Positions 63,481 through 64,000 of a stretch of 64,000 nt of DNA are shown here, in pieces (the first letter of the stretch is position 1; each line of letters starts with the position of its first letter). The DNA lies in NCBI GenBank assembly GCA_020086605.1, contig JACBWW010000008.1, positions 22,593,959 through 22,657,958 on the forward strand, in the 5' to 3' direction. Below the pieces are notes generated by a model. That model saw nothing but the letters and a program-made list of their open reading frames with translations. It did not search any database and was not told the origin of the DNA. The translations under genes and the position numbers were made by a program. The DNA comes from Lanius collurio (lineage: Eukaryota > Chordata > Aves > Passeriformes > Laniidae).

Positions 63481-63905
63481 CCCCCCCTCAGATTTTAGTA
63501 ACACAGACAGACCTTGGGCAGATCCTCAGAGTTGGAGGGACAGTCTGTCTCCAGCATCATTGTTACTATGGGGACCAGGAAAAACTCTGCTCTGGCTCCT
63601 GGAGCACCTCTTCTATTCCTCCTTCACTGCTCTTGGTGTCTGCAGGGCTCTTTCTGTCTGTCACATGCTCTCACTTGTTTCTCATAGCTTCTCTTGTGCA
63701 GCACTTTTCTACCTTTCCTTGACTTATCCCAGAGGCATGCCAGCATTGTCACTTGGCTCAGTTTGGCTGGCAGCATGTCTGTCTTGGAGTTGGCTCTGTC
63801 AGATATGGAGGCAGTTTCCAGCATCTTCTCACGGAAGCGACCCCTGCAGCCCCTTTGCTACCAAAACCTGGCCTCTCAAACCCAATAAATTATATGCTTC
63901 AAGAG
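63481..63905. mobile_element. Avian interspersed repeat of unresolved class
   Basis: Phrases such as GACCAGGAAAAACTCTGCTC, TGGCTCCTGGAGCACCTC, CTTCTCACGGAAGCGACCCC and TGCTACCAAAACCTGG recur, as I remember them, in chicken and other bird genomes. The class (LTR or LINE-associated) cannot be settled by eye. The 175-codon open frame across it (63458-63985) is therefore most likely repeat-derived. A run of about 11 C lies at 63478-63488. Confidence 0.4.
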
Positions 63906-64000
63906 AGAAGGTATCGCTCCTACTCTCCCAGCATCCAGAAACCAGGGCCAGGGTATCCAAGCCTTTTGAGAAGCAGCTGGACTAACAGTCCTGACCATCA

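Noticed and set aside
63458..63985. 175-codon plus-strand frame at the right edge
   Set aside because: Lies in text that recurs in bird genomes as a repeat; no ordinary protein features.
1..64000. tRNA, U6, 5S, CRISPR, or prokaryotic or viral gene clusters
   Set aside because: None of the expected conserved motifs or coding density was seen by eye on either strand; a covariance-model scan was not possible.

Overview
This window looks like euchromatic nuclear DNA from a bird. It is AT-rich and gene-poor. Interspersed repeats are mostly CR1 LINE fragments, several still showing the avian 3' octamer tail (ATTCTRTG). There are two solo-LTR-like insertions and no SINEs that I can recognise. The only gene I can support is a complete five-exon copy of MRPS30 (mitochondrial ribosomal protein mL65, formerly S30/PDCD9) on the minus strand, 29781-34314 for the coding span. 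In amniotes MRPS30 lies between FGF10 and HCN1, a block carried on the Z chromosome in chicken, so Z linkage is a reasonable inference. No exon of FGF10 or HCN1 is visible.

Layout. From 1 to about 29.5 kb the DNA is non-coding, with an old CR1 (4.6 kb), a CR1 3' end (5.0 kb), an A/C-only tract (9.2 kb), CR1 pieces (19.7, 24.5, 27.5 and 28.9 kb) and a putative 435-bp solo LTR with a 6-bp target duplication (26.66-27.09 kb). MRPS30 occupies about 29.6-34.4 kb, and its very GC-rich first exon forms one half of a CpG island. The other half (34.3-35.2 kb) holds the promoter with NRF1-like, ETS/GABPA-like, ZNF143/THAP11-like, CACGTG and CCAAT motifs, then a CR1 relic and a five-copy 23-bp GC-rich minisatellite.

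From 35.2 kb to the end there is again no convincing gene. This half holds an ancient CR1 (36.1-36.6 kb), an internal CR1 ORF2 fragment with a readable reverse-transcriptase motif (39.3-40.3 kb), a CR1 3' end (45.1-45.5 kb), a 663-bp solo LTR with a 5-bp target duplication (50.49-51.15 kb), a second A/C tract (59.4 kb), and a repeat-dense right edge (61.4-63.9 kb) with a CR1 3' region, a CR1 ORF2 piece and two less certain avian repeats.

Almost all short open frames in the window are chance or repeat-derived. I see no operon, CRISPR array, tRNA or rRNA. I do not see a new multi-gene system. The most informative observations are the MRPS30 promoter and its neighbouring minisatellite, the enlarged Ala/Pro/Glu linker in MRPS30, and the two LTRs delimited by their target-site duplications. 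Repeat family assignments are from memory of avian repeats and were not searched.
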